Origin: Larix kaempferi
Taxonomy: Eukaryota; Streptophyta; Pinopsida; Pinales; Pinaceae
DNA: 64,000 nt
Reading direction: 5' to 3'
Assembly (NCBI GenBank): GCA_027924585.1
Contig: BSBM01000232.1
Span: forward strand, 24,029,501-24,093,500
The notes under the pieces were generated by a model. The model did not search any database and was not told the origin of the DNA. It saw only the letters and a program-made list of their open reading frames with translations. A program made the translations under genes and the position numbers. Numbering within the stretch: the first letter of the stretch is position 1; each line of letters starts with the position of its first letter. Below are positions 20,817 to 30,572 of the stretch, in pieces.

Positions 20817-22379
20817 CTACCCATCGAGGAAGAGGAGGAATATCAAGTGAGCAATCTTCAGTTCTTGTGGATTTGCATGTCCCATTCGCTCATCTTCATC
20901 ATCGGTTGCTAGACCTTCAGTTTCTTGTGGATATGGATATAGCATTCCATCATCATCATCTCCAGTTGCTAGACCTTCAGGTTCTTGTGGATCTGGGTCT
21001 AGCATTCCCTCATCGTCATCTCTACCTTCAGATTCTGAATTTGAAATCTCATGAGGAGAAGCAATTAAAACTGGCTCATGCTCATCATCACTCAAAGAAG
21101 GAATATATCCAAAACTATTGATGTCATAAAACTGCTCCAGAATATGCATGTAGTCCTCATCTGAACCATCATGACTGTAATCAATAGAAGAACTCGAACT
21201 AGATGATGATGGATCTTCATTAAGATCAAAGGAGGATGCAGTGGTGGAGGCCCATTTTGAAATAGGATTTGGAAAAATAGGTGCTAGATCTTCAGGTTCT
21301 TGTGGATCTGGATCTAGCATTCGCACTTCTTCAAGAGTCCTCTTTTTCTTAATCTCTTTTGGTGTATCTTTGCTCTTTAGACAACGTACGAAGGTTCCAT
21401 GAGCAAACTTGCCACTTAGAAGACCATCAAACACATTCCGAGCTATCTTGTAATTGAGATGAGATAGTCTAGTCTCTTCATGAGTATGAGAGAGAAGAGC
21501 AGACTCCTTTGAGAGAGGTAAGAAGTGTGAAAACTCATAGAGTTTTGTCTCATGATTTGCAACTCCTTTTGCAATGATTTCCCCTGAAACCATGTGTTGT
21601 ACCTCTACTTCATATGGAGTAAAGATCACTCTTTTGGGCTCTCCAGTATGATTCATTTGATACACATAAAGGACATTATGTGCAAGAGAAGGGACATAAA
21701 GCACATCAGAAAAGTGACCATGATCAAGATCAATTCTTCCAATCCCCTGAGAGGAGACTTCTGAATCATTGCCCAAACTGACGGAAGGGCCAATAGAGAT
21801 TTCGAAGCTAGAGAAGAGATCTTTGGAGGAAGCCATATGACATGATGCTCCTAAATCTATGATGAATGAATAATCAGTTGATGCACTTGCTATGAGAGCA
21901 TGACATCTTTCTTTTCCTTCAGATCTAGAAGATTCAGTATCAGGATCTTTCTTTCTTGCACATGCTAGTACAAGAAGATTTTTATTCTCAAGTAATTGAG
22001 CCATCAAATCTATAGTCTTCTTCATGCAAGCACTCTCACGATGAAACCCTCTATGGCAGTATGTGGACTTGGATTTTCCCTTCTGAGAATGCTTGGTATT
22101 CCTTGAGTTCGAAGCCTCATCTGACTGGTATGGACTATCTGTAGGCCTTGTATCATTCGATCTCTTGTTAGAAATATTTTGCTTTCCTTCACCATTCACT
22201 CTCTCTGCAACTGTAAGAACTGAATCCAATTTGGGTTTGATCATTCCCATAGAGATCAACTTCTCTTCCTCTTGAGTAAGAGATTGGATGAAGTCATCAA
22301 ATGAGGGAAACTTCCATCTTAGAATGGACAACCTCGCTGACTGGAAAGTAGAGACAAAAACTGAGAAGTTTTCCCCCAA
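20817..22379 (-). CDS. gag-protease protein fused to acidic 20-residue repeats, 520 aa
   Basis: The frame is open for 520 codons in a family otherwise full of stops. Residues 1-50 are the end of copia gag (LTQEEEKLISMG). YCHRGFHRESAC at about residue 105-120 is a knuckle lacking one Cys. FIIDLGASCHMASSKDLF near residue 170 is the copia protease site, with DLG instead of DSG. LYVPSLAHNVLYVYQM follows, then a partial pre-integrase segment (RLSHLNYKIARNVF). Integrase and RT are missing. The protein passes straight into MLDPDPQEPE, a Ser-rich stretch, and three 20-residue repeats rich in Asp/Glu. The junction resembles the hinge between integrase and RT of the related element, implying an in-frame internal deletion. 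The upstream gag part is in a different frame (22404-22718). Confidence 0.7.
   Translation of the reverse strand: MGENFSVFVSTFQSARLSILRWKFPSFDDFIQSLTQEEEKLISMGMIKPKLDSVLTVAERVNGEGKQNISNKRSNDTRPTDSPYQSDEASNSRNTKHSQKGKSKSTYCHRGFHRESACMKKTIDLMAQLLENKNLLVLACARKKDPDTESSRSEGKERCHALIASASTDYSFIIDLGASCHMASSKDLFSSFEISIGPSVSLGNDSEVSSQGIGRIDLDHGHFSDVLYVPSLAHNVLYVYQMNHTGEPKRVIFTPYEVEVQHMVSGEIIAKGVANHETKLYEFSHFLPLSKESALLSHTHEETRLSHLNYKIARNVFDGLLSGKFAHGTFVRCLKSKDTPKEIKKKRTLEEVRMLDPDPQEPEDLAPIFPNPISKWASTTASSFDLNEDPSSSSSSSSIDYSHDGSDEDYMHILEQFYDINSFGYIPSLSDDEHEPVLIASPHEISNSESEGRDDDEGMLDPDPQEPEGLATGDDDDGMLYPYPQETEGLATDDEDERMGHANPQELKIAHLIFLLFLDG
20850..21035 (-). repeat. 60-bp coding tandem repeats (acidic 20-aa units)
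   Basis: Units start near 20857, 20916 and 20976 with TTCAG(T/G)TTCTTGTGGAT and recur every 60 bases. A fourth, separate copy lies near 21293. On the minus strand each gives (D/Y)P-x-PQE-x-EGLA plus an Asp-rich run. The 20-codon period keeps the frame. Confidence 0.8.
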
Positions 22380-22403
22380 CTTTGAGAGAATGGAAAGTAT
22401 AAG

Positions 22404-22718
22404 TTACTTGTCTTGTTTCACTATCTCATATCTTTTCAACTGTGATATCAATATTTTGAACTTGGTGAGGAAGGTATTAATAGATTTGAAGCTGTCAGGA
22501 CTCAAACATATGAGCTCATTCTCCAATTTGTGTCCTTGCATATCATCTTTTGGTCCAAAAAGGGATTCGAGCTTGTCCCAAACCTCTTTAGGATATGTAA
22601 GATCGATGACATGGAAGTAAAGATATTTAGAAATTGAGAGACGGAGGAGGCCAATTGCTTCATCAAGCCTATCCAAGTACTTGGACTTTTCAACTGCATT
22701 GAGAGGTTCTACCATCAT
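22404..22718 (-). pseudogene. copia gag (UBN2-type) N-terminal part
   Basis: The frame reads NAVEKSKYLDRLDEAIGLL, then PKEVWDKLESLFG and LENELICLSPDSFKSIN, the helical gag pattern of plant copia elements (W-x-x-L-x-x-x-(F/Y) followed by L-x-x-E-L). It corresponds to 42290-42600 of the copia element further right. It ends at a stop just before the 520-aa frame, so a frameshift or stop separates the two parts. Confidence 0.75.
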
Positions 22719-23113
22719 TCCGTTGAGTATTCAGGTGAAGCTCTTGGATTTCATGAAGAGAGTAATCTTGGTTTCCACTCAACATAGTTAGAAGATGTGA
22801 GCTTTAGATCCATCTAAACAGAGGAGGTCGAATAGTTGAAGAAGATTTTGAATGGGTGAATAAACCTGCAAAACAAGAGAAGTTTTTGCTGATGCAGAAT
22901 GCTACACTTCAACTGAACACTACCTTAAGAACACTTGGCACATAGACTAAGTCCTTCACACCTGGCTAGACCTCACTGGATTTCTCCAATGAATTCAAGT
23001 AATAGCACCAGGATTTGCTGTGGAAAGTCAAAGGCTTCTGGTGCACAAGTGAAAAATAGATGCTCAAAGAAATGCTGCAACTGCTGCAATGCTTGCAATT
23101 CGAATAGCTGCTT
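22719..23113. other. 5' part of gag and leader of the copia derivative
   Basis: No intact frame. The minus strand from the PBS leftwards should hold the untranslated leader and gag start. Short Gln/Leu- or Cys/Ser-rich frames on both strands near 22935-23164 come from a repeated TGCTGCAA-like stretch and are not called. Confidence 0.5.
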
Positions 23114-23128
23114 CCTAATCTGATACCA
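23114..23128 (-). promoter_or_regulatory. Primer-binding site of the copia derivative
   Basis: The minus strand reads TGGTATCAGATTAGG directly after the LTR end ...TTATCACA, an initiator tRNA-Met-type PBS. Confidence 0.85.
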
Positions 23129-23373
23129 TGTGATAATCTGTAAGAGATCTAGCAACTGTAGCAACTCACAATCAAACTCTCAAGTATGTTGCAAAGAAGA
23201 AGAGAAGGAGACACTCAATAATCACTCATAAACACAAAATAATAGACAAATATCAGTATCATACAATGAATAATAAATGTAGTGAATGTGTTACAATGAA
23301 CTGCAAGGAGCATGATATAGGATTCGAATTAGCCAAGTAGGGGATTCGAATCTCTGAGCTCAGAGTCTAGCTT
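23129..23373 (-). repeat. 5' LTR of the copia derivative, left fragment
   Basis: Matches 19662-19906 of the left LTR and stops after TCTAGCTT, where CACTA begins. The remainder resumes at 35982. Confidence 0.92.
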
Positions 23374-23389
23374 CACTAACATTTTTTAC

Positions 23390-23730
23390 CCCAAAATCCG
23401 ATAGCATAGATGCCCGATTTTCGACATCTTGTTGTCGACTATCCGACAAATCCCATATTTTTTTAACGTCGGTTGAAATTTGGCTACAATCTGATGTCTT
23501 ACATGCCCGTTGGATATCCGATGCCTCTTCTGTCAGATAGTAAGTCGAATATCCGACAGCAAGCCTATCTTACGATGGTCAATGTCTGACGTTCTGGGCC
23601 GTCGGAGGTATGGCAGGAACGTCGGACGTCAAGGTGGGTAGAGTCGGACATCCGACGTGCATATCCATCGGTGGAATGGAATGAACGTTGGATATCTTCA
23701 TATGTAGATTCGAATATCCGACAAATATAG
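23390..23730. repeat. 5' subterminal repeats of the CACTA element
   Basis: At least seven copies of a short motif around ATATCCGA or GTCGGA in both orientations (TATCCGACAA, GGATATCCGATG, GAATATCCGACAG, GTCGGACATCCGACG, GAATATCCGACAA). The 3' end has ATCGGATGTCGTCG and GTCGTCGGA. In this superfamily such motifs bind the second transposon protein. Confidence 0.75.
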
Positions 23731-24020
23731 GCAATTTTAAAAAAAATACACTATTGATTTGTCATCGTGATCATGTCATCCATCAAATTGAAGACAATTC
23801 CTGAACCAATTTTTTTTTTATAAATTTTATTAATAACCATTTTGTTACTTTGGTCCAAATATTTTTTCTAACTCATTGTTTCTCGATATTGTGTTCCTAG
23901 TGCCACCTCTCTATATAAATGCATAAATCAACCTTTGCTTGGTTTCTGGTTCTAGATGCATGCTATTATTTGTAGTTGCATGCCATTGAGTGCTGTTTAG
24001 AAATGATGTAGAGGAGGACT
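23731..24020. other. Noncoding CACTA interior
   Basis: AT-rich, with no supported gene or repeat. Confidence 0.5.
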
Positions 24021-24195
24021 AGTATGTGGCAAATATATATTGATTCTTGATGGTTATCTCATTCACCCTTGGTAGTCAGTACACATTCACAAACATTCAT
24101 CCTTCTTAAGCACTATGATGATAGGAAACCCATAAGGTGAAACACTGGGTTATATATATGACTCATTTCTCCAAGATCTATTATAATTGCTTCTT
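24020..24195 (-). pseudogene. Small Ty3/gypsy reverse transcriptase relic
   Basis: On the minus strand PSVSPYGFPIIIVLKKDECL, then a stop, MCTDYQG, and after a frame change NEITIKNQYIF, reproduce the S-x-SP-x-G-x-P-x-x-x-V-KKDG...RMC-x-DYR-x-LN-x-x-T-x-K-x-YP motif of gypsy RT. Only about 55 codons remain, with two breaks, inside the CACTA element. No matching LTRs were found. Confidence 0.6.
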
Positions 24196-24449
24196 CGCAT
24201 CATTGACTTTCAATAAAAATTGTTGATACAATCCAATATAGGGAAATGGAGATTCTAAAAACTGTATGGTGGAAACTACAAAAGATTTGTAAGATGCTAC
24301 TAATTGCACATGACATATCTCATTCAAATATATCTAGAGGATTTTAGACATATCTCATTCAAATATTCTCAAGGAGATTCCAAGGAATTTAAAGAGAGGG
24401 TTAAAGATATTGGTTCCAGTGCATCATCTACTCAGCCTTTGAAGTTATG

Positions 24450-26158
24450 TGTAATGCCCGCCTCAGCACTTATGATTGATTTGATTGTTTAGACTTATGA
24501 TTTGTGACTTATGACTAATCAGACTACTTTTGAGACCTACGATTGATTTAACTATTTTGAGGGCACTGGTTTGAAGTGACCCAGAATTATAAAAAACTTA
24601 GACCATGAATGATTGCTTTAAATTTTATATGTGAAATGAAAATGGTTAGATAAATGATGATTGATGGATATACTAGACTGACTGAGAAAATGAAAATGAT
24701 GAATGTTGAAATTACTTGAAATGAAAAATGATAAATGTTGAAATTACTTGAAATGAAAAATGATGATTTGTTTATACTCGACTGACAGAGAAAATCAAAA
24801 GGATGATACAAATGTTTTATAGTACAACGCTACTAATATGCGTTTGAGTGTGTGCATTGGCAGGTAAAACGATTTACCGACTAACCCACAATGGAATTAT
24901 CAGGGTCGTAAGAATGGAAAGAACACTTAGGGGTACGACGACTGACTGTCGACCCTGAATTGGTAATCCACGCGCGAGTGAAGCTGTTTCAGCTCACCCG
25001 GGGAAGCGTATGTCGTACGGGCAAGACCATAATGATTTGGTCGCGTACAATGAGTTGAGGGGCGCGCAATAAGGAGATCCTTATCCCTCAACATCTCTTA
25101 GTCTCCGAGGAACGTAGTTGAGAGATCGCGGTAACGACTCCCGATCGCTACGCAGTACTCCCCATAAGAAGAAAGAAAGATACTGTCGGAAGGGCCCGCC
25201 GAAGAGGTACCTAGACAAATAAAAGTGGGAAAATAAAATTATTCATGTGCACATAATTAAAAAAAAATATGTGTGGAGATTCTAGAAAATTTAATATTAA
25301 AAGAATTAATATTTATTTTTATTATCATGATGGTTATATTATTATTTATGAGAAATGAGATTTAAAAATTGAAAAGTCAATGATCATTTCTTTATCTTTA
25401 GTTGAAATATATTTCTTTTGTTTTAAAAGAAAAAGAAAGAAATTAAATAAAATAGAATATGTCTTGATTAAAATATTTTTTTTATTATTATTTTAAAAGA
25501 AAAATAAAGTAAAAGAAATAATTTAGAAAACATTTTATTTTGAATAAAATATTTTATTTATAATAAAAAAAAAGGAAAGAAATCTATATTGAACATGTGG
25601 TTAAATACAACGACTATATTTGAGAAGACAAACACAACTGGGACTCTCTTAAAGACAACTACATCTACCTTGCACTGATTTAGGGAACTAGGTGTACACT
25701 TGAGTTAGAGACAGACACTTGTAACTTGAGAATAAAATTAGAAAATATTAAAATTAAATAATATATGTACATGTGAAGACACATGGCACCTAGATTTTTG
25801 TTATAAAAGGAGGGAGGAGAAAGAGAAAAGGATCTCTTGCTCCCTAATGCTAGATGGTCATCATAATCTCGGATTATGTTTTACTATGATCCTTGGAGTT
25901 GGGAATTAGCCGGAACGAGGATTGGGAGATCCTTTTGGGAGGCTATTTGTGTGTGTTCTTACGACCCCATGAGCTCGGGGGTTCGAGGTGAAGAAGAGTA
26001 ACCTCGATACGGTAGGATGGTCAACCGAGGGGTTCGTCGGTGATCGTGTGGAATAACGACGAGAACAAAACTGCATTCTCTTGGAAATCTACACTCGACC
26101 TACTGCGGGAGCATCTGCTCATACAGGTTCTATGCAAATTAAGTTTTATTTGTTTACA
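24450..26158 (+). repeat. LTR-like block, possible solo LTR
   Basis: It begins TGTAATGCCCGCC, a common start of plant Ty3 LTRs, and includes a GC-richer middle (about 24880-25210), an AT-rich part, and a TATA box (TATAAAAGG, 25802-25810) followed by a leader-like stretch. A possible end is TTTACA at 26158. The flanks are TTATG and TTAAG (four of five identical), so TSD support is weak. No PBS follows, favouring a solo LTR if the block is real. Confidence 0.45.
25802..25810 (+). promoter_or_regulatory. TATA box in the LTR-like block
   Basis: TATAAAAGG stands about 350 bases before the presumed LTR end and is followed by a purine-rich leader-like stretch. Confidence 0.5.
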
Positions 26159-26425
26159 TTAAGTTATGTTTGAGAAATGAATATATAATTCTGGTTGAAC
26201 TATTTTCTGGAACGAGATTTTATTTGTGCTTACAGAATAGAAATTATCTTAATCTGGATAGGATAGGAGATCTGACAGAAAATTTCCCTACGCCTTATAT
26301 TTATGAAATTGTAATCTTATGTTGACAAATTGAAACCATCTTCTAGAGAAAATAATTGGAGAGTTGAAATTCTTTTAATTTAGATTTACTGTGTAGAAAA
26401 TAGCACTCTGCAAACCTTTAGGGAC
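26159..26425. other. Noncoding CACTA interior
   Basis: No supported feature. Confidence 0.4.
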
Positions 26426-26710
26426 AGTCCTGAAACTTCATTCTCAATCGATTTTGGATTCTGTATTACAGTAAGAAGTTTCATTCTCCATCGATTTGAT
26501 TCTGTGCTTTTATTCTCAGATCGATTTTCCCCAAATCGATTTCGACTCTGTATTTCAATGAGAAGATTCATTCTCAATCAATTTGATTCTGTGCTTTTAT
26601 TCTCAGATCGATTTTCCCCAAATCGATTTCGACTCTGTATTACGATGGGAAGATTCATTCTCAATCGATTTGATTCTGTATTTTTATTCTCAGATCGATT
26701 TTCCCAAAAC
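26426..26710. repeat. 87-bp tandem repeat, about three copies
   Basis: TTCTCAGATCGATTTTCCC recurs at about 26514, 26601 and 26688 with a constant 87-base step. Each unit also holds ATTCATTCTCAATC-x-ATTTGATTCTGT. Because 87 is divisible by three, open frames run through on both strands; they have no protein-like features. Confidence 0.85.
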
Positions 26711-27434
26711 CGAACCTCATAGATTGAATCCTGCCATCATTTCAGCATTACTATACCCTGAGATCCAAATCCGATCTGAAACTTCTTGAATCAAACATAT
26801 TTAATTTAAGATTTGACCACCTATCGAATCTACTTTCGGATTGCTATTTGTTGTGCTCCGGGATCGAATCCGATCTACAATTTCTTTTTAATCCATAAGG
26901 TTCTTGTGAAATTATTCGAAACTTCATAGCGTCCCTCCACGATTTGTAAAGCCAAAAGGATCTCTTTGCATTTGTTCAGAAATTGAATAACGGTTACGGA
27001 CTTATATTTGGATTAAATTGATCCTAAACTTCCCTGTATTTAAATTTTGAATCATTGAATCGAATTATGAAGCTAACTATTGCTCTCTGCTGATGTCGCG
27101 GTACCTTGCAAATAATTATTAGATCTGAAGATTAACCATTTGTTCTCTGTTGATGTCATGCACTGTGCAATGATTTTGATGTGAAGTTTAAAGTTGGAGT
27201 CATTTGCTAAACCAATGTAATCGACTTCAGTTCCGTCTTAACATGAGTTGAGTTCCCACACTATTGAACCCATAATCGTTTCGACTCTGTTGTCAATGTG
27301 ATGAGTTAGTCCTCTTAATTCACTGTTCGCCCAGCTTTCCCAAAGTTGCCAAGTGTTGCATCAATGAATGATGTCCCAACAGTTAGAAGGAATCCCTATG
27401 AAATTCCCTACGATTATAGAATTTAGCTTTGATG
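26711..27434. other. Noncoding CACTA interior
   Basis: Two related stretches containing TGCTCTCTGCTGATGTCGCGG and TTCTCTGTTGATGTCATGC-like words suggest an old local duplication (about 27075-27175). No gene is supported. Confidence 0.4.
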
Positions 27435-27454
27435 ATAAATTGTTTATTAAACGA

Positions 27455-27720
27455 GAGCACCTGAGTGGGTCTAATGGTTAAGAACATGTGTTATCTCTGA
27501 GGAGGTCATAGGTTCAAAACCGGCGGGGGGTAGGGTTGCTCATTGGCCCGCTGTGACAAGGCTTGAAGGGTAGGCGACCCCTGGGATAGAAGCTCTCCCT
27601 TGGGATAAAGGGTATCGGGACGTCTCGGCCCCTGCTGAGTCACAAGTTTCTGGTATATCTGGCTTGCGGGCTGTTGGATATACCCTTGGGAGGTTGCTGT
27701 TCCCATGGTTAAAAAAATAA
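27455..27720 (+). mobile_element. tRNA-derived SINE, 266 bp, with 20-bp TSD
   Basis: It is flanked by the exact direct repeat ATAAATTGTTTATTAAACGA (27435-27454 and 27721-27740), as left by LINE-type target-primed insertion. The head has a Pol III box A-like TAATGGTTAAG and box B GGTTCAAAACC (27511-27521). The body is GC-rich and non-coding, and the tail is A-rich (TTAAAAAAATAA). It is transcribed by Pol III if active and moved by a LINE partner. The perfect TSD suggests it is fairly young. Confidence 0.92.
27511..27521 (+). promoter_or_regulatory. Pol III box B of the SINE
   Basis: GGTTCAAAACC fits the consensus GGTTCRANNCC. A box A-like stretch lies about 40 bases upstream. Confidence 0.75.
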
Positions 27721-27740
27721 ATAAATTGTTTATTAAACGA

Positions 27741-28510
27741 AAGAAGCTATGTATTTATTGAATAAATTGTATGTAATCATGTTATAGCATATGTGCATCA
27801 ATAGATTAATTTATTTATAAAATGTAAATTGTTCGTGCATTAATGAATAGTGGTCTTTACATAATCATGTTAGATCACATATGCTTAACCCCATAAGGAA
27901 GATAGGCCTTGTAAAAATATACTTTTGGAAGGTACATCTTTATTGGGAAGAACATATTTATATTATATTCAATAGAGAAAAAGAAAGATGTGAGATAGGT
28001 TGCATGATTAAATTGTAGATATTTTATGTGTGAGACATTCATAACTATCGCCGTATGCTTTGTGTTAATGAGACTTCGTCTTCTAGAGTTAAAGATACAT
28101 TTATTAAGTTATGTTATAGTGAAATTTACGTTTATTAAGTTAATATGTTATAGATTAAATTTAACTATGCTGTGACAAAAGGAAGTTTCATTACATTTTT
28201 ATGATGCTATGAGAAAATGAAGTTTCATTAGATATTTATGGTGATATAAAAGAAGCATTGGTTTTATATATTCCAAGGTAGTCTATAGTCATGTTTTTAG
28301 TTAGGTTATAAGAAAAAGATGATTCCTTAGATTTATTTTACCACTATAAAAGAATTAATGATGGTACGTACATCCCATTATGTTTTAATTGTGTTTTGTT
28401 ATGAGATAACTTAAACACTAGGAAACCGGTAAATTGTAATGACATGAGAAGGGTTGCTTAGGGTTGAGATGGTAAGTCAATCAAGTTTGGATTGTGTGTC
28501 GTAACAACGA
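27741..28510. other. AT-rich CACTA interior
   Basis: No gene recognised. Loose repeats of ATTAAGTTATGTTATAG (about 28090-28155) are present. Confidence 0.4.
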
Positions 28511-28516
28511 CTTGTA

Positions 28517-28532
28517 AAAAAAAAAAAAAAAA
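28517..28532 (+). repeat. Poly-A run
   Basis: An uninterrupted run of A follows GACTTGT and precedes CGCTCACC. It may mark the end of an old retroposed copy, but no TSD was found. Confidence 0.5.
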
Positions 28533-28534
28533 CG

Positions 28535-29155
28535 CTCACCTTGACAAGTCTTACATTGTGGAAACTCGAAATTGGTTATGATCAGGAGCAACCAAACATC
28601 ACAACAAGCTCCAAGAAATTGTCAAAATTTAGATGACATGGGAGTGGGTTGTAGAAAGGCAGCATCATTGCCATTCATTGAGCTCCTCTCTGTTTCGAGA
28701 ATAATTTAATATTCTCTACTGAACAGGGCCAACCACCTGAAGGTGGAAGCTCTTATGCCCCTCCCCCTCACATCACTATCAATTCCCCATACCCAATGCA
28801 TGTACTTGAAAAGAAAATTACGTGCAAATTCATGCATATTTCATCATAAACAAACATCTACCATTCATTCAATAAAGGCTAAAATCCATTAAACCAATGT
28901 TTCATTATATCAACACATTCATTCAATAAAAGATAACATTCAATAAACCATTCATTCATTCAGTGAACACATTCATTCAATAAAAACTAACATGCAATAA
29001 AGGTAATCGTTTACTACACTGAATCATTAAACCATTTCTTACCTTGATTTCAAGAGGCGGCTGTGAAGACGAACAGTCATAAAGCATCGTTTCATATATC
29101 TCTGATTTTCTCAAAACTCAAGAATGAAGATAAAGAGTATTTCCACGGTAATCTG
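28535..29155. other. CACTA interior with CATTCATTCAATAAA-type simple repeats
   Basis: A possible short captured exon lies after GAACAG at about 28727 (QPPEGGSSYAPPPHITINSP). It is followed by degenerate CATTCATTCAATAAA units (28860-29005). Neither is strong evidence of a gene. Confidence 0.35.
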
Positions 29156-29343
29156 TTCCATCCAAACCTATCAAGTGTACTTTTAGGTCAGCAATGTTCT
29201 TTTCTCCGAACTGTAGCAGCTGTTTGGCCATTTTCACCATGTAAATCGAAGGATTTACAGGATGAAAATGGCCAAACAACTGCTACAGTTCGGAATCAAG
29301 AATACTGCTGACCTAAAAGTACACTTGATAGGTTTGGATGGAA
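29156..29343. repeat. 188-bp long hairpin (inverted repeat), MIRNA- or MITE-like
   Basis: Arms 29156-29247 and 29252-29343 are complementary over about 90 bases with few mismatches, separated by the four-base loop GAAG. The ends are TTCCATCCAAACC and GGTTTGGATGGAA. An RNA of either strand would fold into one near-perfect stem, the form of a young MIRNA precursor or a MITE. No TSD is apparent beside the arms. Confidence 0.8.
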
Positions 29344-29803
29344 ACCATTTTCAATGTTGATGCCACTACCCTCCTTATTGTCTTACAAAAAGGCATGAGA
29401 ATGAGGAAAAAGACTTAAAATTGTGAACTTCACCTTCAAAGAGTGCCTTACAATCACATTGATAAGGAGTGATAAGAAGATCATGACAATCCAACGTGTC
29501 AAATCTTATTTGATAGTGTCAATTAAATACTTATATGGTAAATTTAATATAAGACTTACTTATAGTTGTCTCTTACTCTTTGCATCTTGACACATTTGAT
29601 ATTTTATGGTTGTCTCTACGTCCTGACAAAGGAAATTAAAGAAAACATATAATTTGCATCGAAAAAATAACAAGGTACGAACTAAACTGAGGAAATTCAA
29701 ACCTACGACCTATGTCTAGTCCCAAGGCTACCACCTTCAAGCTTGAAGTGCAGCTGACAATGGAAGACACAAGTGTGGTTTATTACCACCATGTGAATTT
29801 AAT

Positions 29804-30043
29804 TTGACCTTTCAATTCCCATCGCCATTTCCTCTCATACGACATCCCACAACCATTTCTCTTGACACCCACTCTTCATTAATTCGGTATGCATTTCACT
29901 ATGAAACCGTCTCAGATTCTCATTGTGTTTTCCCTCAATTAGTTTATCAATTCAGTATGACCCATGCCCGCCATCTGAGGAGTGTTTCCAGCGGTCTTGA
30001 GTTTCAACCTGGCAACGGTGACGATTCATGGTATTATGTTTAA
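29804..30043 (+). pseudogene. Captured gene fragment, Tudor/SAWADEE-like (left copy)
   Basis: The last 30 residues, VSSGLEFQPGNGDDSWYYV, and the continuation after a stop (QYGKLIVHYEGLSDK) resemble the (L)EF-x(n)-D-x-WY-x-V...V-x-(Y/F)-x-G-x-x-(D/E) pattern of Tudor-like SAWADEE domains that read histone marks. Similarity is limited to about 45 residues, so the family is tentative. The upstream residues look like noncoding sequence. It is one arm of the inverted duplication inside the CACTA element. Confidence 0.4.
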
Positions 30044-30143
30044 TCCCTTCGACTGCAATATGGAAAACTCATAGTTCACTACGAAGGTTTGTCTGACAAA
30101 TGTGATGGTTTGGGTTTCATGCCCCAGGAGCAATTCCCATGCC

Positions 30144-30347
30144 CTAGGAGAAATTCCTCAAAGTGTCCCTGAATGGCACCAGGGTTATGGAACCCAAACC
30201 ATCAAATTTGTCAGACAAACCTTCATAGTGAACTTTGAGTTTTCCATATTGCATCCAAAGGGAAACATAATACCATGAATCGTCACTACTTCCAGGATGA
30301 AACTCAAGACCGCTGGCAACTCTCCTCGGACGGCAGGCGTGGATCAT
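30144..30347 (-). pseudogene. Captured gene fragment, Tudor/SAWADEE-like (right copy)
   Basis: The minus frame contains RVASGLEFHPGSSDDSWYYV and continues without the stop of the left copy into SLWMQYGKLKVHYEGLSDKF. It is the better preserved of the two inverted copies. Both copies differ at several codons, so the duplication is not recent. Function is not expected; small-RNA production is possible. Confidence 0.4.
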
Positions 30348-30572
30348 ACTGAATTGATAAACTAATTGAGGGAAAACACAGTGAGAATCTGAGACGGTTG
30401 CATATTGAAATGCATACAGAATGAATCAAGCTTGAAGGTGGTAGCCCGACGTCTCCCATTGTGAAATGCATACAGAATGAATCAAGCTTGAAGGTGGTCT
30501 CCCATTGTCAGCTGCACTTCAAGCTTGAAGGTGGTAGCCTTGGGACTAGACATAGGTCGCAGGTTCGAATCA

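Larger units (their letters stand above)
29690..30572. repeat. Large inverted duplication of a gene-like fragment with SINE-like ends
   Basis: The left arm (about 29690-30115) and right arm (about 30165-30572) are inverted copies, with an extra partial repeat of AAGCTTGAAGGTGGT in the right arm. Each arm contains the same coding-like piece (GLEFQPGNGDDSWYYV on the plus strand in the left arm, GLEFHPGSSDDSWYYV on the minus strand in the right arm). The outer end has a tRNA-like pair of words, TGGTAGCCTTGGG (30532-30544) and GGTTCGAATC (30562-30571), matching Pol III boxes A and B. A transcript across it would form a long double-stranded stem. Confidence 0.8.

Noticed and set aside
26386-26789. 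Open frames on both strands across the 87-bp repeat
   Set aside because: The repeat length is divisible by three, so frames stay open by construction.
30532-30571. A tRNA gene
   Set aside because: Box A- and B-like words are present but spacing is short and no cloverleaf (acceptor stem, anticodon arm) can be formed; better seen as a SINE-like end.
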